Of a DNA stretch of 64,000 nucleotides, positions 29,271 to 39,088 are shown one piece after another. The stretch's first letter is position 1, and each line of letters starts with the position of its first letter. The notes beneath the pieces were generated by a model. That model had not been told where the DNA came from. It made no database searches and saw nothing but the letters and a program-made list of their open reading frames with translations. This DNA is from Pseudomonas sp. MIACH (lineage in GTDB: Bacteria > Pseudomonadota > Gammaproteobacteria > Pseudomonadales > Pseudomonadaceae). The position numbers and the translations under genes are program-made. The stretch covers positions 186,001 through 250,000 of the forward strand of contig NZ_LHVO01000056.1 of assembly GCF_001269925.1 (NCBI RefSeq), given 5' to 3'.

Positions 29271-30616
29271 TTCAACGCCTCGGCCAGTTTGCCGTGCAAG
29301 CCGCCGAAGCCGCCGTTGCTCATGACCACCACATGGGTGCCAGGCTTGGCCTGGTGCTTGACGAACGCAATGATGCCCTCGATGGAATCACAGACTTTCG
29401 ACGGCACCGTGCATTGCGCCGCAATCGCCGGCAAGTCCCAGCCAAGATTGGCCGGGGCATACCACACCACCTGGTCGGCATCGTTCACGCTTTCCGGCAG
29501 GCCGTCGCGGTGTGCGCCGAGCTTCATGGAGTTTGAGCGCGGCTCGACAATAGCAATGATAGGGGCATCGCCAACGCGTTTGCGCAGGCCGTCGAGGGTG
29601 GTGGCAATGGCCGTTGGGTGGTGGGCAAAGTCGTCGTAGATGGTAATCCCATTCACGTCGGCGACCTTTTCCATACGGCGCTTCACGCTCTTGAATGCGC
29701 TCAAGGCAGCAATGCCCATCGACGGCACCACGCCCACATGCCGCGCGGCCGCCAGGGTGACCAAGGCATTGGCGACGTTGTGCTGGCCAGTCATGTCCCA
29801 CTCGACGATGCCTTGCGCCTCGCCTTCAAACAGCACTTCAAACCGGGAACCGTCTTCACTGAGCAACTTGACCTGCCATTGCCCACCCGCACCGGTGGTT
29901 TGCACCGGGGTCCAGCAGCCCATCTCGATCACGCGCTGCAAGGCCGGCTCGGTGGTCGGGTGGATAACCAGGCCTTCGCTCGGAATAGTGCGCACCAAAT
30001 GGTGGAACTGCCGCTCGATGGCCGCCAAGTCTGGGAAGATGTCGGCGTGATCGAACTCCAGGTTATTGAGGATCGCCGTGCGTGGACGGTAGTGGACGAA
30101 CTTGGAGCGTTTGTCGAAGAAGGCGCTGTCGTATTCGTCGGCTTCAATCACGAAGAAAGGCGTATCGCCCAAGCGCGCCGATACCGAGAAATTCTGCGGC
30201 ACGCCGCCGATCAGGAAGCCGGGGCTCATGCCCGCATGCTCCAGCACCCAGGCCAGCATGCTGCTGGTGGTGGTCTTGCCGTGGGTGCCGGCAACGGCCA
30301 GTACCCAGCGACCTTGCAGCACATGATCGGCCAGCCATTGCGGGCCGGACACGTAAGGCAAGCCTTTGTTGAGTACGTATTCGACAGCCGGATTGCCACG
30401 AGACATGGCATTGCCGATCACCACCAGGTCCGGCACCGGGTCGAATTGCGCCGGGTCGTAACCCTGGGTCAGTTCTATGCCCTGGGCCTCAAGCTGCGTG
30501 CTCATGGGCGGGTAAACATTGGCATCGGAGCCTGTTACGTGATGGCCCAGTTCTTTGGCCAGAACCGCCATCGAGCCCATGAATGTGCCGCAGATACCAA
30601 GAATATGAATGTGCAT
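29267..30616 (-). CDS. mpl: UDP-MurNAc:L-Ala-D-Glu-mDAP ligase
   Basis: Recycles the murein tripeptide by attaching it to UDP-MurNAc; 449 aa. Mur-ligase ATP loop AGTHGKTTTSSML is clear. The start MHIHILGICGTF was chosen as the family N-terminus; the frame opens six codons earlier. Confidence 0.95.
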   Translation of the reverse strand: MHIHILGICGTFMGSMAVLAKELGHHVTGSDANVYPPMSTQLEAQGIELTQGYDPAQFDPVPDLVVIGNAMSRGNPAVEYVLNKGLPYVSGPQWLADHVLQGRWVLAVAGTHGKTTTSSMLAWVLEHAGMSPGFLIGGVPQNFSVSARLGDTPFFVIEADEYDSAFFDKRSKFVHYRPRTAILNNLEFDHADIFPDLAAIERQFHHLVRTIPSEGLVIHPTTEPALQRVIEMGCWTPVQTTGAGGQWQVKLLSEDGSRFEVLFEGEAQGIVEWDMTGQHNVANALVTLAAARHVGVVPSMGIAALSAFKSVKRRMEKVADVNGITIYDDFAHHPTAIATTLDGLRKRVGDAPIIAIVEPRSNSMKLGAHRDGLPESVNDADQVVWYAPANLGWDLPAIAAQCTVPSKVCDSIEGIIAFVKHQAKPGTHVVVMSNGGFGGLHGKLAEALK

Positions 30617-30689
30617 AGTCGACCTCGTAAACATCGAGGCAGGTTAGCGCAGGGGGGCGAAAATCGCACTCTTTAGCTGTAGGACCGAT

Positions 30690-32585
30690 CTATGGAGCCG
30701 CCCGTGCAATACCGTGCCGGCGCAGCTTTCGATACAGCGTATTACGACTGACCCCCAACTGCTCCGCCGTGTGGGTCATGTGCCAGCGTTGTTGCTCCAG
30801 AGCCGTGAGCAAGGCGAGCCGCTCGGCGTCGCCCAGGGGCGACTCCGCAAGCCTGGCCTCGGCGACCGGTTGCGGCCGAGCCTGGCGGATCGCCGCCGGT
30901 AAATCCTCAAGACCGACCCGCCCGTCGTCACACAGCGCCGCCAGCGTACGCAACACCGTGCGCAGTTGCCGAACGTTGCCCGGCCAGGCGAAGGTCAACA
31001 GCGCCGAACGCGCTGCCGGGTCGAGTTGTACGCTCTGCCCGCCGGCTTCCTGCACCAGCAGGAAGTCCAGCAACTGAGACTTATCGCTGCGCTCACGCAA
31101 CGCTGGCAAGCCGACTTCCAGACCATTGAGCCGGTAATACAGGTCTTCACGAAAACTGCCGTCCTGCACACGTTCCAGCAAATTCCGGTGAGTGGCGCTG
31201 ATAATTCTGACATCAACCGCCTGGGGCTCACCGCCGATGGGCACCACCATGCGGTCCTCCAGCACCCTTAACAGACGCGTCTGCAGCGCCAACGGCATGT
31301 CGCCGATTTCATCGAGGAACAGCGTGCCGCCGTCGGCCTGTTGCAACTTGCCCTGCATGCCGTCCTTACGCGCGCCGGTAAAGCTGCCGCCGCGATAGCC
31401 GAACAATTCGCTTTCGATCAGGCTTTCCGGGATGGCGGCGCAGTTGAGCGCAACGAAGGCTTGATCAGCGCGCTGGCTGGCCTGGTGCACCGCCTTGGCG
31501 AAGGCCTCTTTGCCGCTGCCGGTTTCGCCATTAATCAGTAACGGCACATCCCGCTCGAATACCCGCAGCGCTTTACGGAAGTCACTTTGCAGCGCCGGAT
31601 CGCCCAGGCAGATACCGGCCAGGCGTACCGGCGCAGGCTGGGCGATGGGCGCCGGCACGCTGCGCGATTGACCGCGCAAGGCCGCGAACAAGTGCCGGCC
31701 ATCCCGCGTGCGCAATGGCCAACTGGCGGTGGCATTGGCACTGGCGCGACCGAGCAGCTGGTCCAGGGAACACTCGAAAAACGCCTCCACCGGCTGCCCC
31801 AACAAACCACCACGCACCTGCCCCAGCAGGTTGAGCGCACTCTGGTTGACGGCACAAATCCGCCCTTCGCCGTCAAACGCCAGCAACCCTTCGCTGAACA
31901 GCCCCACCGACTCGGCCTGCAAGTGAAAGCGCAGCAGCCAATGGTTTTCGAAGTGGCGCAGGAAATAACAACTCTCGATCATCTTCGCCGACAGGTTGAC
32001 CAGCGCCATGGTGTGAAACTGGCTCTGGCGCGAGACCGCCTCCCGGGCCGACGACACATCCAGCACCGCGAGCAGTTCGCCATGGGGGTCGAACACCGGG
32101 CTCGCCGAACAGGTCAGCCCGGTGTGGCGGCCACGGAAATGTTCATCGCGATGAATGGTCAACGATTGGCGCTCCACCAGGCAGGTACCGATGCCGTTGG
32201 TGCCTTCGCAGGCTTCACTCCAATCGGCACCCAGCCACAACCCGGCACGCTCGAAAATCTTGCGCTCGGACGGCGCGGTGACACAGTTGAGGATTACCCC
32301 GCGCGCATCGGTCAGCAGCACCGCATGGCCTGCCCCGGAAAGCTGCTGGTGCAGGCTGTTCATCTCGCTGCCGGCAATATGCAGCACCTGTTGCAGGCGC
32401 TCGCGACTTTCCAGCAGGCGACCGTGCTCAAGCACCGTAGGGGCAATGGTTTGCGCAGGGTCGAGGTGGTAATCCTCCAGGCAGCGCAGCCAGGAACGGG
32501 CGATGGACGGATCGCTGGACGGATCGCGCCCGCGCGCCACGGTGAGGACTTGCTGGGCATGGCGACTGAAATGATCGTTATGCAT
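30690..32585 (-). CDS. eatR: Sigma-54 enhancer-binding regulator of ethanolamine use
   Basis: AcoR-type activator of 631 aa. An N-terminal GAF region (about residues 60-190) and a PAS region (about 210-300) would sense the inducer; the AAA+ domain carries Walker A GETGSGKEAF and Walker B TLFLDEIGD; a Fis-type helix-turn-helix (AEQLGVSRNTLYRKL) ends it. The sigma-54 contact loop reads GSFTGA rather than the usual GAFTGA. In P. aeruginosa the regulator at this place (EatR) activates ethanolamine catabolism with RpoN. The start follows an AGGGAG site. It is divergent from the dehydrogenase gene it presumably controls. Confidence 0.9.
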   Translation of the reverse strand: MHNDHFSRHAQQVLTVARGRDPSSDPSIARSWLRCLEDYHLDPAQTIAPTVLEHGRLLESRERLQQVLHIAGSEMNSLHQQLSGAGHAVLLTDARGVILNCVTAPSERKIFERAGLWLGADWSEACEGTNGIGTCLVERQSLTIHRDEHFRGRHTGLTCSASPVFDPHGELLAVLDVSSAREAVSRQSQFHTMALVNLSAKMIESCYFLRHFENHWLLRFHLQAESVGLFSEGLLAFDGEGRICAVNQSALNLLGQVRGGLLGQPVEAFFECSLDQLLGRASANATASWPLRTRDGRHLFAALRGQSRSVPAPIAQPAPVRLAGICLGDPALQSDFRKALRVFERDVPLLINGETGSGKEAFAKAVHQASQRADQAFVALNCAAIPESLIESELFGYRGGSFTGARKDGMQGKLQQADGGTLFLDEIGDMPLALQTRLLRVLEDRMVVPIGGEPQAVDVRIISATHRNLLERVQDGSFREDLYYRLNGLEVGLPALRERSDKSQLLDFLLVQEAGGQSVQLDPAARSALLTFAWPGNVRQLRTVLRTLAALCDDGRVGLEDLPAAIRQARPQPVAEARLAESPLGDAERLALLTALEQQRWHMTHTAEQLGVSRNTLYRKLRRHGIARAAP

Positions 32586-32673
32586 CTTCTTATTATTCTC
32601 CCTGCGTGAGAGCGTCCAGCATCCCCCAGCCCTCCGATCAATGCAATCCCAGGCCGACCCATCGGTCACGACC

Positions 32674-32724
32674 TGTACCGTTTATGGCACAAACTGTCAC
32701 TGCCGCTGTACCACACGTGTCACA
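32674..32724 (+). promoter_or_regulatory. Paired candidate activator sites for EatR
   Basis: Two imperfect inverted repeats of the same design, TGTACC-N6-GGCACA (32,674-32,691) and TGTACC-N6-GTCACA (32,707-32,724). Their starts are 33 bp apart, about three helical turns, and both lie 54-105 bp upstream of the -24/-12 promoter. Binding by EatR is inferred. Confidence 0.55.
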
Positions 32725-32777
32725 ACGAGATCTGGCAACCAATCCCAAGCCCTTGATTTACCTGGCCTGCAAAGCAC

Positions 32778-32793
32778 TGGCCCAACCTTTGCT
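32778..32793 (+). promoter_or_regulatory. Sigma-54 (-24/-12) promoter of the aldehyde dehydrogenase gene
   Basis: TGGCCC-AACCT-TTGCT keeps the required GG and GC pairs with exactly ten bases between them. It lies 65 bp before the dehydrogenase start, downstream of the paired activator sites. Confidence 0.7.
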
Positions 32794-32857
32794 CTACGCT
32801 TTACCAAGCGCTTGCGCGCTGCACTCCAATAAACATAAAAGCCAGGAGATACCCACC

Positions 32858-34378
32858 ATGCGTTACGCACACCCCGGTACTGAAGGCGCGATCGTTTCGT
32901 TCAAGGCCAAGTACGGCAACTTCATTGGTGGCGAATTCGTTGCCCCGGTCGATGGCAACTATTTCACCAACACCTCGCCGGTCAACGGCAAGCCTATCGC
33001 CGAATTCCCGCGTTCCACTGCCAAAGACATCGACAAGGCGCTGGACGCCGCCCACGCTGCCGCTGACGCCTGGGGCAAGACCTCGGCCCAGGACCGCTCG
33101 CTGGTGCTGCTGAAAATCGCCGACCGCATCGAACAGAACCTCGAACTGCTGGCCATCACCGAAACCTGGGACAACGGCAAGGCCGTGCGTGAAACCCTCA
33201 ACGCCGACATCCCACTGGCGGCCGACCACTTCCGCTACTTCGCTGGCTGCATCCGCGCCCAGGAAGGCACCAGCGCCGAAATCAACGAACACACCGCGTC
33301 CTACCACTTCCATGAGCCGCTGGGGGTGGTCGGCCAGATCATCCCGTGGAACTTCCCGCTGCTGATGGCCGCGTGGAAACTCGCCCCGGCCCTGGCCGCC
33401 GGTAACTGCGTGGTGCTCAAGCCTGCCGAGCAAACGCCGCTGGGCATCAACGTGCTGATGGAATTGATCGGCGACCTGCTGCCACCGGGTGTGCTGAACG
33501 TAGTGCACGGTTTCGGCAAAGAAGCCGGCGAAGCCCTGGCCACCAGCAAACGTATCGCCAAGATCGCCTTCACCGGCTCCACCCCGGTGGGCTCGCACAT
33601 CATGCATGCGGCGGCCGAGAACATCATTCCGTCCACCGTGGAACTGGGCGGCAAGTCGCCGAACATCTTCTTCGCCGACATCATGAAAGCCGAACCGTCG
33701 TTCATCGAAAAAGCCGCTGAAGGCCTGGTGCTCGCGTTCTTCAACCAGGGCGAAGTGTGCACCTGCCCATCCCGTGCGCTGGTGGAAGAGTCGATCTACG
33801 ACGATTTCATGAAAGTAGTAATGAAGAAAGTCGAACAGATCAAACGCGGCGACCCGCTGGACACCGACACCATGGTCGGCGCCCAGGCATCGGAGCAGCA
33901 GTTCGACAAGATCCTGTCCTACCTGGAAATTGCCAAGGGCGAAGGCGCGCAATTGCTCACCGGCGGCAAGGTCGAACAACTCACGGGCGATATGGCCGGC
34001 GGTTATTACATCCAGCCGACCCTGCTCAAGGGCACCAATGAAATGCGCGTGTTCCAGGAAGAAATCTTCGGCCCGGTGGTGAGCATCACCACCTTCAAGG
34101 ACGAAGCCGAAGCCCTGGCGATTGCCAACGACACCGAGTTCGGCCTGGGCGCCGGTGTGTGGACCCGCGACATCAACCGCGCCTACCGCATGGGCCGCGC
34201 GATCAAGGCGGGCCGCGTGTGGACCAACTGCTACCACCTGTACCCGGCGCATGCTGCGTTTGGCGGTTACAAGAAGTCCGGCGTGGGCCGTGAGACCCAC
34301 AAGATGATGTTGGATCATTACCAGCAGACCAAGAACCTGCTGGTGAGTTACGACATTAATCCGCTGGGCTTCTTCTAA
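32858..34378 (+). CDS. exaC: Aldehyde dehydrogenase (acetaldehyde, ethanolamine pathway)
   Basis: NAD-dependent dehydrogenase of 506 aa. Catalytic Cys in NQGEVCTCPSR, catalytic Glu in ELGGKSPN, NAD loop in FTGSTPVGSH. It belongs to the ExaC/AcoD branch that oxidises acetaldehyde, the product of ethanolamine ammonia-lyase encoded just downstream. The start MRYAHPGTEG follows GCCAGGAG; the longer open frame upstream covers the promoter and is not coding. Confidence 0.93.
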   Translation: MRYAHPGTEGAIVSFKAKYGNFIGGEFVAPVDGNYFTNTSPVNGKPIAEFPRSTAKDIDKALDAAHAAADAWGKTSAQDRSLVLLKIADRIEQNLELLAITETWDNGKAVRETLNADIPLAADHFRYFAGCIRAQEGTSAEINEHTASYHFHEPLGVVGQIIPWNFPLLMAAWKLAPALAAGNCVVLKPAEQTPLGINVLMELIGDLLPPGVLNVVHGFGKEAGEALATSKRIAKIAFTGSTPVGSHIMHAAAENIIPSTVELGGKSPNIFFADIMKAEPSFIEKAAEGLVLAFFNQGEVCTCPSRALVEESIYDDFMKVVMKKVEQIKRGDPLDTDTMVGAQASEQQFDKILSYLEIAKGEGAQLLTGGKVEQLTGDMAGGYYIQPTLLKGTNEMRVFQEEIFGPVVSITTFKDEAEALAIANDTEFGLGAGVWTRDINRAYRMGRAIKAGRVWTNCYHLYPAHAAFGGYKKSGVGRETHKMMLDHYQQTKNLLVSYDINPLGFF

Positions 34379-34409
34379 CTAACCCCTCCTCCCACAGTTC
34401 AAATGCAAT

Positions 34410-34442
34410 CAAATGTGGGAGGAGCTTGCCCCTCCCACACTT
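34410..34442. repeat. REP hairpin before eat
   Basis: AAATGTGGGAGG and CCTCCCACACTT arms around AGCTTGCC. It lies within the presumed exaC-eat transcript and may act as an mRNA stabiliser or attenuator. Confidence 0.7.
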
Positions 34443-34522
34443 AGATCTTCATAAGTACTTGCGAATTGCATTCGGCACACAGAGGCCGAGTTAAAAACAA
34501 TAACAATGAAAGGTACTTCTTC

Positions 34523-35956
34523 ATGCCTAGCGAACCGACTGGATCTTCTGTCGACTTCGAAAAAGTCGACTCCCAATACTTCCAACAACGCGAACTTAAA
34601 AAAGGCGCCGCCGGCTGGGTGCTACTGGTTGGCCTTGGCGTTGCCTACGTGATCTCCGGCGACTACGCCGGCTGGAACTTCGGCCTGGCCCAGGGTGGCT
34701 GGGGCGGTATGTTCCTCGCCACATTGCTGATGGCCACCATGTACCTGTGCATGTGCTTTTCCCTGGCCGAACTGTCCTCCATGATCCCCACCGCCGGCGG
34801 TGGCTACGGTTTTGCCCGCAGTGCCTTCGGGCCCTGGGGCGGGTTCCTCACCGGCACCGCCATCCTGATCGAATACGCTATCGCCCCCGCCGCCATCGCG
34901 GTGTTTATCGGTGCCTATTGCGAGTCGTTGTTCGGCATCGGCGGCTGGATGATCTACCTGGCGTTCTACATCATTTTTATCGGCATCCATATCTTTGGCG
35001 TCGGTGAGGCCTTGAAGCTGATGTTCGTGATCACCGCCATCGCCGCGATTGCGCTGGGCGTGTTCCTGGTGTCGATGGTGCCGCACTTCAATGTCGCCAA
35101 CTTGCTGGATATCCCGGTAAGCGAGGCCAAGGGCGCCAGCACCTTCCTGCCGTTTGGCTACGTCGGCGTGTGGGCGGCGATCCCTTATGCGATCTGGTTT
35201 TTCCTCGCCGTAGAAGGCGTGCCGCTGGCCGCCGAAGAAACCAAGAACCCCAAGCGCGACCTGCCCCGGGGCCTGATCGGCGCCATTGTGGTGCTGACCA
35301 GCTTTGCCCTGTTGATCCTGGTGATCGCACCGGGCGGCGCGGGCACCTATGCGCTGATCAAGTCGGGTAACCCGCTGGTGGAAGCGCTGGCGCTGTCTTA
35401 TGGCGGTTCGACCTGGATGGGCAGCTTCGTCAACCTGGTCGGCCTGGCCGGTTTGATCGCGAGCTTTTTCTCGATTATCTACGCCTATTCGCGGCAGATC
35501 TTCGCCTTGTCCCGTGCTGGTTACCTGCCGCGCAAACTGTCCCAGACCAACAAGAGCAAGGCACCGGTACTGGCGCTGGTGATCCCCGGCATTATCGGTT
35601 TCGGCCTGTCGCTGACCGGCCAGGGGGATTTGTTGATCCTGGTGGCGGTGTTTGGCGCGACCATTTCCTACGTGCTGATGATGGCCGCGCACATCACCCT
35701 GCGCATTCGTCGCCCCAAAATGGACCGTCCTTATCGCACGCCGGGCGGCATCTTCACGTCCGGGGTGGCCCTGGTACTGGCCTGCGTGGCCGTCGTTGCG
35801 GGCTTTTTGGTGGATCCACGGGTGGTGATTGGCGCCGCAATCATCTATGGAGTATTAATTGCTTACTTTGCTTTCTACAGCCGGCATCACTTGGTAGCAG
35901 GCACGCCCGAAGAAGAATTCGCCGCGATCCAGGCCGCAGAGGCCGCCTTGCACTAA
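34523..35956 (+). CDS. eat: Ethanolamine permease
   Basis: APC-superfamily transporter of 477 aa with about 12 hydrophobic segments. The C-terminal region has DRPYRTPGGIFTSG, typical of ethanolamine and amino-acid permeases. The location between the acetaldehyde dehydrogenase and eutB makes the substrate assignment strong. Start MPSEPTGSS chosen; the frame opens 19 codons earlier without a ribosome site. Confidence 0.93.
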   Translation: MPSEPTGSSVDFEKVDSQYFQQRELKKGAAGWVLLVGLGVAYVISGDYAGWNFGLAQGGWGGMFLATLLMATMYLCMCFSLAELSSMIPTAGGGYGFARSAFGPWGGFLTGTAILIEYAIAPAAIAVFIGAYCESLFGIGGWMIYLAFYIIFIGIHIFGVGEALKLMFVITAIAAIALGVFLVSMVPHFNVANLLDIPVSEAKGASTFLPFGYVGVWAAIPYAIWFFLAVEGVPLAAEETKNPKRDLPRGLIGAIVVLTSFALLILVIAPGGAGTYALIKSGNPLVEALALSYGGSTWMGSFVNLVGLAGLIASFFSIIYAYSRQIFALSRAGYLPRKLSQTNKSKAPVLALVIPGIIGFGLSLTGQGDLLILVAVFGATISYVLMMAAHITLRIRRPKMDRPYRTPGGIFTSGVALVLACVAVVAGFLVDPRVVIGAAIIYGVLIAYFAFYSRHHLVAGTPEEEFAAIQAAEAALH

Positions 35957-36013
35957 CTGCCGTAAACCTCGACGCGGGTTCCTCTCCTGCCCGCGTCGTC
36001 AAGGAGACACTGT

Positions 36014-37408
36014 ATGGCAAGCTTTTCCCACGCGGTCGGTGCACAGACCTACCGCTTCGACAGCCTCAAGGACGTAATGGCCAAGGCCAGTCCCGCGCGT
36101 TCCGGGGACTTTCTCGCCGGCGTCGCTGCGCAGAACGACGGTGAGCGGGTGGCGGCGCAAATGGCGCTGGCAAATATCCCGCTGAAACACTTCCTCGAAG
36201 AAGCGTTGATCCCCTATGAAAGCGATGAAGTCACCCGGCTGATCATCGACACCCACGACAAGCAGGCTTTCGCCGTGGTCAGCCACCTGACCGTCGGCGG
36301 CCTGCGCGACTGGCTGCTCAGCGACGCTGCCGATGAACAATCCCTACGCGCATTGGCGCCGGGGCTGACACCGGAAATGGCCGCGGCCGTGTCCAAGATC
36401 ATGCGCGTGCAGGACCTGGTACTGGTGGCGCAGAAGATCCGTGTGGTCACTCAGTTTCGCGGCACCATGGGCCTGCGCGGGCGCCTGTCGACCCGCCTGC
36501 AACCCAACCACCCGACCGACGAGCCGGCGGGCATCGCTGCGAGCATTCTCGACGGCCTGCTCTACGGCAACGGCGACGCCATGATCGGCATCAACCCGGC
36601 CACCGACAGCATCGCCTCGATCTGCGCGATGCTGGAGATGCTCGACGCCATCATCCAGCGCTACGAAATCCCCACCCAGGCCTGCGTGCTGACCCACGTC
36701 ACCACCTCCATCGAAGCCATCAACCGCGGCGTGCCGCTGGACCTGGTGTTCCAGTCGATTGCCGGCACCGAAGCAGCCAACGCCAGTTTCGGCATAAGCC
36801 TGAGCGTGCTGCAGGAAGGTTACGAGGCGGGCTTGAGCCTGAAGCGGGGCACCTTGGGGCAGAACCTGATGTATTTCGAAACCGGCCAAGGCAGCGCCTT
36901 GTCGGCCAACGCGCATTTTGGCGTCGACCAGCAAACCTGCGAAACCCGCGCCTATGCGGTGGCTCGGCATTTCAAGCCGTTCCTGGTGAATACCGTGGTC
37001 GGTTTTATCGGCCCCGAGTACCTGTACAACGGCAAGCAGATCATCCGCGCGGGCCTTGAAGACCACTTCTGCGGCAAGCTGCTGGGCGTGCCCATGGGGT
37101 GCGACATCTGCTACACCAACCACGCCGAAGCTGACCAGGACGACATGGACACCCTGCTGACCCTGCTGGGTGTCGCCGGGATCAACTTCATCATGGGCAT
37201 TCCCGGCTCCGACGACATCATGCTCAACTACCAGACCACCTCGTTCCACGACGCCTTATACGCCCGCCAAACATTGGGTTTAAAACCGGCGCCGGAGTTT
37301 GAACAGTGGCTGGCAAAAATGGGCATCTTTACGCAGGCCGACGGCAAGGTGCATTTTGGCAACAGCCTGCCACCGGCGTTTCGCCACGCTTTGGCGCAAT
37401 TGGGATGA
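36014..37408 (+). CDS. eutB: Ethanolamine ammonia-lyase large subunit
   Basis: Adenosylcobalamin-dependent enzyme subunit of 464 aa; with EutC it splits ethanolamine into acetaldehyde and ammonia. Family landmarks YGNGDAMIGINPATDS and LGVPMGCDICYTNHAEAD are present. An AAGGAGA site precedes the ATG. No shell-protein genes are nearby, so the pathway runs without a microcompartment. Confidence 0.96.
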   Translation: MASFSHAVGAQTYRFDSLKDVMAKASPARSGDFLAGVAAQNDGERVAAQMALANIPLKHFLEEALIPYESDEVTRLIIDTHDKQAFAVVSHLTVGGLRDWLLSDAADEQSLRALAPGLTPEMAAAVSKIMRVQDLVLVAQKIRVVTQFRGTMGLRGRLSTRLQPNHPTDEPAGIAASILDGLLYGNGDAMIGINPATDSIASICAMLEMLDAIIQRYEIPTQACVLTHVTTSIEAINRGVPLDLVFQSIAGTEAANASFGISLSVLQEGYEAGLSLKRGTLGQNLMYFETGQGSALSANAHFGVDQQTCETRAYAVARHFKPFLVNTVVGFIGPEYLYNGKQIIRAGLEDHFCGKLLGVPMGCDICYTNHAEADQDDMDTLLTLLGVAGINFIMGIPGSDDIMLNYQTTSFHDALYARQTLGLKPAPEFEQWLAKMGIFTQADGKVHFGNSLPPAFRHALAQLG

Positions 37409-37419
37409 AGGAGCCGCCT

Positions 37420-38238
37420 GTGCAACTCGACCTGCCTGAAAACCCGTGGCTGGAACTGCGCCGCCTGACTCCGGCGCGGATTGCGCTGGGCCGCACCGGC
37501 ACCAGCATTCCCACCAACGCACAGCTGGACTTTCAATTTGCCCACGCCCAGGCGCGGGACGCGGTGCACCTGCCCTTCGACCATGCCGGCCTGAGCAGTC
37601 AGTTGGCCGAGCGTGGGCGCGATAGCCTGTTGCTGCACAGCGCGGCAACCGACCGGCATAGCTATCTGCAACGTCCGGATTTGGGGCGGCGCTTGAGTGA
37701 CGAGTCGGCCCAAAGCCTGCGGGATTACGCGGCTGCGCATCCTGGCGGCATGGACCTGGCGGTCGTGGTGGCGGATGGTTTGTCGGCGCTGGCGGTGCAT
37801 AAACATACGTTGCCGTTTCTTACGCGCATGGAAGAACAGACCCACGCCGAAGGGTGGTCCTTGTCGCCGGTGATCCTGGTGGAACAGGGCCGCGTGGCAG
37901 TGGCCGACGAAATCGGGCAACTGCTCGGCGCCAAGATGGTGGTGATCCTCATCGGTGAGCGGCCGGGGCTCAGTTCGCCGGACAGCCTGGGCCTGTATTT
38001 CACCTATAACCCCAAGGTCGGCCTCACCGATGCCTATCGCAACTGCATCTCCAATGTGCGCTTGGAAGGCTTGAGCTATGGCATGGCGGCCCATCGCTTG
38101 CTGTACTTGATGCGAGAGGCGTGTCGCCGGCAGCTGTCGGGGGTCAACCTGAAGGACGAGGCCCAGCTTCAGACGATCGAATCCGACGACCCGGACCTGA
38201 TGAAGGGCAATTTCCTGCTTAGCCCACCCACCGACTGA
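37420..38238 (+). CDS. eutC: Ethanolamine ammonia-lyase small subunit
   Basis: Small subunit of 272 aa; LRDYAAAHPGGMDLAVVVADGLSA and GERPGLSSPDSLG are typical, here quoted only in part: VVVADGLSA and GERPGLSSPDSL. The GTG at 37,420 was chosen because AAGGAG lies six bases upstream. An ATG at 37,405, overlapping the eutB stop as ATGA, would add five residues. Confidence 0.94.
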   Translation: MQLDLPENPWLELRRLTPARIALGRTGTSIPTNAQLDFQFAHAQARDAVHLPFDHAGLSSQLAERGRDSLLLHSAATDRHSYLQRPDLGRRLSDESAQSLRDYAAAHPGGMDLAVVVADGLSALAVHKHTLPFLTRMEEQTHAEGWSLSPVILVEQGRVAVADEIGQLLGAKMVVILIGERPGLSSPDSLGLYFTYNPKVGLTDAYRNCISNVRLEGLSYGMAAHRLLYLMREACRRQLSGVNLKDEAQLQTIESDDPDLMKGNFLLSPPTD

Positions 38239-38330
38239 TCCCGGCACGATTGCGCTTTTTAGCGTCTTTAGGCAGCATCAAGTCACGGCCGCTCGTGTGG
38301 TCATACCCCATTTGGAAGTTGAGGCCTGGC

Positions 38331-38789
38331 ATGCGGATTACTCAAGCGACCCTGGAACACCTGGACCTGTTGACTCCGTTGTTCGTCAAATACCGCGAGT
38401 TTTATGGCGCGCTGCCCTTTCCGGATTCGTCACGGGCGTTCCTGGAAAAGCGCCTGCGCCGCAAGGAGTCGGTGATCTACCTTGCCCTGGCCGATGACGA
38501 CGACAAACGCCTGCTCGGGTTTTGCCAGCTTTACCCGAGCTTTTCCTCGCTGTCGCTTAAACGTGTGTGGATCCTCAACGACATCTATGTGGCCGAAGAC
38601 GCGCGCCGGCAACTGGTGGCGGATAACTTGATGCGCACGGCGAAGAAGATGGCCAAGGAGACTCACGCGGTGCGGCTGCGGGTATCGACCAGCAGTGATA
38701 ACCAAGTGGCGCAGAAGACGTACGAGTCAATCGGGTTTCGTGAAGACACCGAGTTCAAGAACTACACCTTGCCGATCAGCGAAGACTGA
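38331..38789 (+). CDS. GNAT-family N-acetyltransferase
   Basis: Acetyltransferase of 152 aa. The GNAT core is visible in FCQLYPSFSSLSLKRVWILN followed by DIYVAEDARRQLVADNLM (acetyl-CoA loop region) and the C-terminal KTYESIGFRED. P. aeruginosa also has an acetyltransferase gene after eutC. Substrate unknown. Confidence 0.88.
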   Translation: MRITQATLEHLDLLTPLFVKYREFYGALPFPDSSRAFLEKRLRRKESVIYLALADDDDKRLLGFCQLYPSFSSLSLKRVWILNDIYVAEDARRQLVADNLMRTAKKMAKETHAVRLRVSTSSDNQVAQKTYESIGFREDTEFKNYTLPISED

Positions 38790-38807
38790 CTCCCTTACAC
38801 GTAGACT

Positions 38808-38902
38808 CCCTGTGGGAGGGGCATGCCCCCGATAGCGGCTGTTCAGTCAGACTATTTATAACTGACACGGCCTCATCGGTAGCAAGCCCCTCCCACAGTG
38901 GG
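38808..38902. repeat. REPIN between the GNAT and DedA genes
   Basis: Left arm CTGTGGGAGGGGCATGCCCC and right arm GCAAGCCCCTCCCACAG enclose about 40 bp. Last REP-type element before the accessory region; none was seen in the island. Confidence 0.8.
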
Positions 38903-39088
38903 TTATGAGGCGCCCAGCGCACCGTGTACTGCGACATCCCCCGCTACAAAACCAACACGCTTTTCACCTCTCAATCCGTATAATGCGGACCTTTCAGGGT
39001 TGTAAGAAACACTACATAAACGTGTAGCCTTATTACCCGAGCTTCCGCACAGGCCTGCCGAGTCGGGCCGTTCACACAGGTGCCATCC

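Noticed and set aside
34379..34522. Second sigma-54 promoter before eat
   Set aside because: No GG-N10-GC match was found; only a REP hairpin lies there, so eat probably shares the upstream promoter or uses another type.
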